Part shown: positions 38,901-41,098 of the stretch, piece after piece | Layout: every line of letters starts with the position of its first letter | Numbering within the stretch: position 1 is the stretch's first letter | Assembly: GCA_023391415.1 (NCBI GenBank) | Contig: JAEWAY010000021.1 | Location: 1 to 41,098, forward strand | Reading direction: 5' to 3' | Source of the DNA: Bacteroidota bacterium | GTDB lineage: Bacteria > Bacteroidota > Bacteroidia > Cytophagales > Cytophagaceae | DNA: 41,098 nucleotides | The notes under the pieces: generated by a model | The model's database searches: none | Seen by the model: only the letters and a program-made list of their open reading frames with translations | Told to the model about the DNA's origin: nothing | Translations under genes and position numbers: made by a program

Positions 38901-41098
38901 GGAAGGCGTCGATCTGCAAGCTATCGTCGGCAGGGGAGGAGGAGCTTCCATTTACGCGGGAGGAGCCGGTACCATGCGCGCGCTGACCGATATGTCGGAC
39001 CGTATTTCCGGGCGGTTCTGGTACGATGAGCTTGGTCGCCTGGTCGCTTCCCAGAATACCAAGCAACTCAAGTCAAACCAATACTCTTATACAGTCTATG
39101 ACAGTCAGAGTCGTATCGTCGAGGTAGGTCAGGCGGAGCGGCTGGTTTCTCCCTCAGTTGACAATCAGGTCGCCTACGCGGCTTTTACAAGCTGGCTGTC
39201 TGGCGCTATCAAAACAGAGGTTACGAAAACGTACTATGACAAGAAATTAGACGATATTGACGGGTTTAGCCAGAACAACCTGCGTACCCGCGTAGCCTCC
39301 GTCACCTATCAGGACGAGGACAACGCGTTGTACAATGGCAAGGCATATCAGTATGCCACGCATTATTCCTACGATCCGCATGGCAATGTCAAATCACTGA
39401 TCCAGGAAAACTATCAGTTGGTGGAATTGGGACAAGAATTGAAACGAATTGATTATAGCTACGACCTGGTCAGTGGTCTGGTCAAGGAAGTCGCCTACCA
39501 GAAGGGGAAAGCCGATCAGTTTTTCCACCGCTACGCCTACGATGCCGACAACCGGATCACCGAAGTCCATACCAGCGCCGATGGTGTACTCTGGGATCAG
39601 GACGCCAGATATTTCTATTACGACCATGGCCCGCTGGCGCGTACCGAAATCGGAGAACTCAGCGTACAGGGTATGGACTACGCGTACACCCTGCAGGGCT
39701 GGATCAAGGGGATCAACTCCAATACGCTGCAGGCCAACAGGGATATGGGCAAGGACAGTCAGGTCGGGCTCAACGCCGTTTTCGCGCCCGATGAATTCGC
39801 GTATTCGCTAGGCTATTACGATCAGGACTATAAGGCGATCAATAGTATTGGCGGCACGCACTTCCTGGCCGGTACCGACCAGAGCGGCTTTACCGGCAGC
39901 GGAGCCAGCCTGTACAATGGCAATATCAGCCATATGGTTACCGCCATCGGGACGCTCATGGCCAATGGGCCTCAGGCCTACGCCTATAGCTACGATCAGC
40001 TCAACCGTCTGCGTACCGTAACCGCCCACGCGGACCCCAATGTCATGGTCGTAAACAACTGGTCTGCCGCGTCGGCCATCCAGGACTACTCGGAAGACTA
40101 CCGGTACGATCTGAACGGCAACATTCTTCGGGTAAAACGTAACGCCGCGGGAGCGGAGTCCAACAGTTCGGGTACCGGTATGGACGACCTGGAGTACGTA
40201 TACGAAAACATCGCCAACGAATACAAGCGGGAGACCAACAAGCTGAGGCGAGTCATCGATCATCAGACTGGCTCCTCACTCTCCGAAGATTTCAAGCCGG
40301 GTCAGTCTCCGGACAACTACGACTATGACGAGATCGGCAACCTGATCGCCGACGAGCAGGAAAAGATCGCGTCCATCGAATGGACGGTCGGCGGCAAGAT
40401 CCGTAAAGTAGTACGTAAGCAGGAAGCCGGAGTCGGCAAACCCGATCTTGAGTTCGCCTACGACGCTTCCGGCAATCGGATCATGAAGCTGGAGAAGCCA
40501 AGAGTAGATGGCGATCTGCTGCCTGAGCATGAATGGCGGTATACCTACTATGTACGGGATGCTTCCGGCAATGTAATGCGTACCTATACCAAAAAGTATA
40601 CAGAGGAAAGCTCCGGCTATGCCGTAGCGTACAAAGCGACCGAAGCCCCTGTATACGGATCATCGAGACTGGGCTTACAAACCTTTCGCGCTGAGGAGAC
40701 GCTGGCTTCCCGTCCGTTTACCGCTACGCTCAGCGGCGGGGTGTTTAGCGGTATCAGCTATACGGCCGATCCGACGATCGAGCCGGCCTCGTTAAGCCAT
40801 GCGTATTCCCTTCGTGGAGTGAAGCAATATGAGCTCAACGACCACCTGGGCAACGTGAAGGTAGTGGTGAGCGATAAGCGGAACCTGACGGGCGAGGCCG
40901 ACGTGAAGTCGTACAGCGACTACTACGCTTTTGGTATGCAGATGCCGGGTAGGTACGCCAATGATGGTTATCGTTTTGGGTTTAATGGGCAAGAGAAAGT
41001 GGAGGAAGTTGCCCCTGGTCATTACACGGCTCCATTCTGGGAATACAATGCTAAATCAGCCCAGCGTTGGAACCTGGATCCTAAACCTAATCCTTCTA
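29986..41098 (+). CDS. Giant RHS/YD-repeat protein with inserted β-propeller (3' partial)
   Basis: Open for 3704 codons to the window edge without a stop. A signal peptide MIGYFTINSFLLTVFLALMF...ALA ends near residue 26. Order: N-terminal β domain; FN3-like (about 166-260); first YD-type strands (NYFDGSLRGRQTLTRSNSNE, 310-335; YDYEGRPA); a cysteine-rich family core (about 540-1250, such as CENVCFDC and CHSCLSSL); Ig-like domains; a CBM4_9-like jelly roll (NLVINGTFSDP to FGLDNISF, about 1744-1950); YD repeats (YYYDQAGNLVKTVPPAGV, about 2030); a β-propeller insert (about 2099-3008); the YD region resumes at GRFWYDELGRLVASQN (3009); the RHS core (YELNDHLGNVKVVVSDKRN, then YYAFGMQMPGR and YRFGFNGQEK, about 3610-3670). 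It ends inside FWEYNAKSAQRWNLDPKPNP, just before the variable tip. RHS proteins form a hollow shell around a C-terminal effector. The effector is outside the window. Confidence 0.9.
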   Translation, partial: MIGYFTINSFLLTVFLALMFSFQALAGNENMSNRITGGEIEVDQAVLTVADQFFPDIEDGCRVKQANGRVILGVDHAIAGPVSLFSVKLTVHYSDRAGNFAVMADQWLLVDAARDRDVLYFPDAVYISVDIEEVSGTVPDYVFIQGEVETERYYDLNRTLIPFSDGGLEHALTAGNELEIFWNYIPGAEEYELEYTYIDNYDSDGSEIAAAALNWSFEFNSTRIRLVDNYYKFPLLYDKGYILYRVRPIGRGGVELNKDVFGRWSSDQFAGILVSTFAHKYQITGYQNLNYQLGITFSENGKRKDIVNYFDGSLRGRQTLTRSNSNEKIIIADKIYDYEGRPAITTLPAPVVDPNAPKTLDFYSKFTTNMTGDKYGQPDFDTGEGCDANAAPMNSQSGAALYYSPDNPVNTGHHAYIPDAEGYPFSRTEYEPDNTGRIRRQGGLGPVFQPKGDGTGRETRYYYGHPEQEQLDRLFGNDVGYAGYYKKNMVMDANRQVSVSYLDQAGNVVATALAGENPANMETTNDAPLSSVSIVAIDECPEGNGCNKNNTRSEDALVFTKKLLVTSAGNYVFNYEITPEEVGACENVCFDCVYRLRMSITDECGELVKVSSSSSQPINAVNEVVGTIGSLTCDGSAPKHTRAPISCYLPVGSYTLAKTLKVDAEKMEEYVQHRIETCLNPLDDFMLEEERKVDMANACEEVTCHSCLSSLRYQNIRDLSANYNDYKLNGNYQYVMTIEEYEAAIESCKELCNEVSNCQASYNMMLSDMSPGGQYGAVSDMSDGWNLSIFNPDNWLPRNRKGSLGSAPSWRKPDRYYKNEDGDTAYIQLIPLGIDNILLEAVVNEDLSVYDNIEAHDFLPSLNNDGFSFRAKVKRGYFNANNQFVANKYGDIFVTKPENLANFEDFRANWKPQWAEALVHYHPEYCYYQYCSGIDDLVFSSSEKYTSDMFDQRLYLIESFARASVQLPGNDPDFDPWFFNWALINTSATVVTDLLDRDPYFTKQSSLRTEMEARLLNYKTVEGQTLNVKQFVAMTVRCGSIYYFNGDTDPAYSPCLAFGTGEDVDIKDQEWEMYKMLYLSEKQKIWQREADKSCSMFSGSSYVGGINTCIGKKEFQPFYWHYIHARNNSYEYWTRYICDLVAFCQPCGWTTFKHYKDKTARFTRHEAQEELMGVCDDGTIDDEDRIAQAREKADLEHFLETGQCPETRDFGALLNQLAERDKLLTDNINLRSYPAFSKRLYDLIAFNGQPRPRFSTAYREQFWRVSAPSSGADTVRVFNINDTFNPEVICSLTIRSGQEIAYVGPDEYLYKIPVTYNTVNLAKFRPFPVDDTDTEDQETGTSRFLLKIAGIRNFFVTRVIEGGGNIRNDFIASAIIEVYDISDPLEPELVHIDYDIRVYGTVRNIPLGDCDFQNVCTLSRTAKDLENLLSAIAASKHLKSASSISLTGDEVYKELYTSELRYFTHCGGGTEVTFDASVSGGSATIEIGASTVVELSPISSFSGNYDDVLSFSCVKPNKLTPNEDDFLITAVVGVSGQIAFVDFEGVFLSCDPVNRPFRAEECGPPASERCRGQEYDNRRLIPGFLDHLVRDNINMNSSPVYPVDNNALKSTGDINVSNNRYVGKLFPGAVSYKWKVTSLANRILNAELCFLDGSQNCLPNPKKMTLDASDFPSGVQLQHIVAVTDDIKIDYSVREGNAYYRAEIVVVYQVPGSSVSNQKTTKLIMESDFPIASCEKECVAGRRNLVINGTFSDPTLPADQSPVIWQSGYTLGLDKNVPVTEAGIVRSPGKVNPDIWRHMGDFTSGEGYMMAVDAKDTITPCWYTEVSVEAGKLYEFSAYVSNIDLNSGIIIHPLNYKESENYGDYKNLKISPLSSGGGFGEDPRVRLYFLKENEEEDDERITVAVSDPVQVGRGWIRVSGWVEATYTGPLVIGVTGWVVEGISGPRDFGLDNISFMELCEPPVILPVVEEEEFNPCLEYLEALVELNAENAYKTYVDKHRNDFRQEYLNKCLSAKEKLSYDYEEKEHHYTLYYYDQAGNLVKTVPPAGVRPLDNAGLNQIREDRISNMHTLNLQPEHRMATTYSYNSLNQLLTQSLPDHMPMDIWESQDASSGIPASYTTRDVQFADGSRGWAIAVDENDPERRGRLLTTADGGNNWNELSKVGLTDITSVHFADSDHAYATGSKGELLYSADGGLSWLTLRTPSDKPLVGLYFNNDFPEEGRVYASDGTIYKTSSGGLNWSGPYTGLSSMLSGELKSLSFTDDGIYGTAISVQGDQTFVYQGSDNGETWTKISDYTTLPYNTIHMSSATEGFAAGDKGILVQTTDGGEIWRLIANNTRLDFRKIYFRNQVNGVAVLSDNKLYSTADGGRTWVLHEDVSEETIIDLGVTFNNNLSLLTSDGKTYVSAGGGSWEHKDQLSGFGTLYSVSIAQHGASNPVIIYAGGSGGKVWIGGTGVSGPSGNVLGIHFSSSSNGCIIVDDGSSVRLHYTSNGGAFWTNVTPSGVGNVRAFHFRSASEGYAYTSTGKMLKTSNGGASWVETANKPATAGISDFWMIAEDQGLVVGGGGGNGFIEKGLTTGATGWGSKTITSLSGRLNGTFTAGTNAGMAYAVGDNGLVLRKKSASQWAIDAPTQKGDLYAVAGEVVSSQFQGLAVGKDRYSLQIMGASLISGPVTGLAADTDLKAVTLSASATYYAAGDAGRLYKFSAGAWTSQTYSTTHNFKAIDFVSSGKGLAVGASGTIVRFNVDNWTNINEVATRELNETCIIPGSTSIGFAVGNGGTILKTEAAGVSWKAQNSGTTTDLHGIAFASAENGLAVGIDGLVLRTTNGGQNWSKIASVPVSAGLHAVAVSGQTAIAVGSGGTIIRSTDGGATWTNETSSGLTTSHLRAVFMVDAATAYAVGDAGAMIRTRDGGDTWEQMLKGAGPERWTNENLYDVYFTNALNGYAVGAYGTFLKTVNKGDTWMSQDSKVPEGVDLQAIVGRGGGASIYAGGAGTMRALTDMSDRISGRFWYDELGRLVASQNTKQLKSNQYSYTVYDSQSRIVEVGQAERLVSPSVDNQVAYAAFTSWLSGAIKTEVTKTYYDKKLDDIDGFSQNNLRTRVASVTYQDEDNALYNGKAYQYATHYSYDPHGNVKSLIQENYQLVELGQELKRIDYSYDLVSGLVKEVAYQKGKADQFFHRYAYDADNRITEVHTSADGVLWDQDARYFYYDHGPLARTEIGELSVQGMDYAYTLQGWIKGINSNTLQANRDMGKDSQVGLNAVFAPDEFAYSLGYYDQDYKAINSIGGTHFLAGTDQSGFTGSGASLYNGNISHMVTAIGTLMANGPQAYAYSYDQLNRLRTVTAHADPNVMVVNNWSAASAIQDYSEDYRYDLNGNILRVKRNAAGAESNSSGTGMDDLEYVYENIANEYKRETNKLRRVIDHQTGSSLSEDFKPGQSPDNYDYDEIGNLIADEQEKIASIEWTVGGKIRKVVRKQEAGVGKPDLEFAYDASGNRIMKLEKPRVDGDLLPEHEWRYTYYVRDASGNVMRTYTKKYTEESSGYAVAYKATEAPVYGSSRLGLQTFRAEETLASRPFTATLSGGVFSGISYTADPTIEPASLSHAYSLRGVKQYELNDHLGNVKVVVSDKRNLTGEADVKSYSDYYAFGMQMPGRYANDGYRFGFNGQEKVEEVAPGHYTAPFWEYNAKSAQRWNLDPKPNPS
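36280..39009 (+). other. YCF48/BNR-type β-propeller inserted in the RHS YD-repeat region
   Basis: Within the giant ORF about 910 residues carry at least a dozen Asp-box-like motifs: TTADGGNNW, SADGGLSW, SDNGETW, TTDGGEIW, TADGGRTW, TSNGGAFW, TTNGGQNW, STDGGATW and TRDGGDTW, together with AVGxGGTI strands, the YCF48-like pattern. The flanks are pure YD sequence: YSYNSLNQLLTQSLPD on the left and GRFWYDELGRLVASQN on the right. Confidence 0.82.

Overview
The window comes from a Bacteroidota genome, probably a Cytophagia-like gliding or marine polysaccharide degrader. The evidence is: five secreted proteins ending in type IX secretion (T9SS) type A sorting domains (the VYPNP motif, then a β-rich tail ending in basic residues); intergenic promoters of the Bacteroidota form TAnnTTTG; start sites without a Shine-Dalgarno motif; and an RHS/YD-repeat cluster of a kind found in this phylum. 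No tRNA, rRNA, CRISPR array, insertion sequence or integrase was seen. The first and last genes are cut by the window edges.

Region 1 (1-14401, + strand) is a plant cell-wall degradation cluster: a PL1 pectate lyase (5' truncated), a second long PL1 protein, a sialidase-like β-propeller protein, a canonical PL1 pectate lyase, and a GH74 xyloglucanase. The first four share a modular C-terminus: cysteine-rich repeats of about 29 residues (DCxG..GxAxxDxCGxCVGG.TG...C), one or two CBM6/CBM35-like carbohydrate-binding modules, and a T9SS sorting domain. The xyloglucanase has only the sorting domain. These enzymes would be exported by Sec, moved out through T9SS and held at the surface or released, to attack pectin and xyloglucan. 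No SusC/SusD pair is in the window.

Region 2 (14402-18440) holds a secreted PhoA-type alkaline phosphatase (- strand), a divergent SLC13/DASS-type anion transporter with two RCK_C-like domains, and two gene-free stretches, one of which ends in an orphan-looking terminator.

Region 3 (18441-41098, + strand, continuing beyond the window) looks like a single tight operon of seven genes behind a good TTG-N20-TAnnTTTG promoter. It encodes a small secreted protein, an OmpH/Skp-like periplasmic chaperone, a lipoprotein, an 1829-residue RHS-associated protein (the N-terminal half of the system), a secreted β-helix protein that carries what looks like the displaced tail of that RHS half, a LolA-like protein, and an RHS/YD-repeat protein of at least 3704 codons still open at the window end. 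The RHS protein contains about 900 residues of YCF48/BNR-type β-propeller, placed where family members normally run directly from one YD repeat to the next. The two large insertions, together with dedicated chaperone-like genes, make this operon the strongest candidate for an undescribed system: an elaborated two-part RHS surface or toxin-delivery machine. That function is inference; its variable C-terminal tip and any immunity gene lie outside the window.
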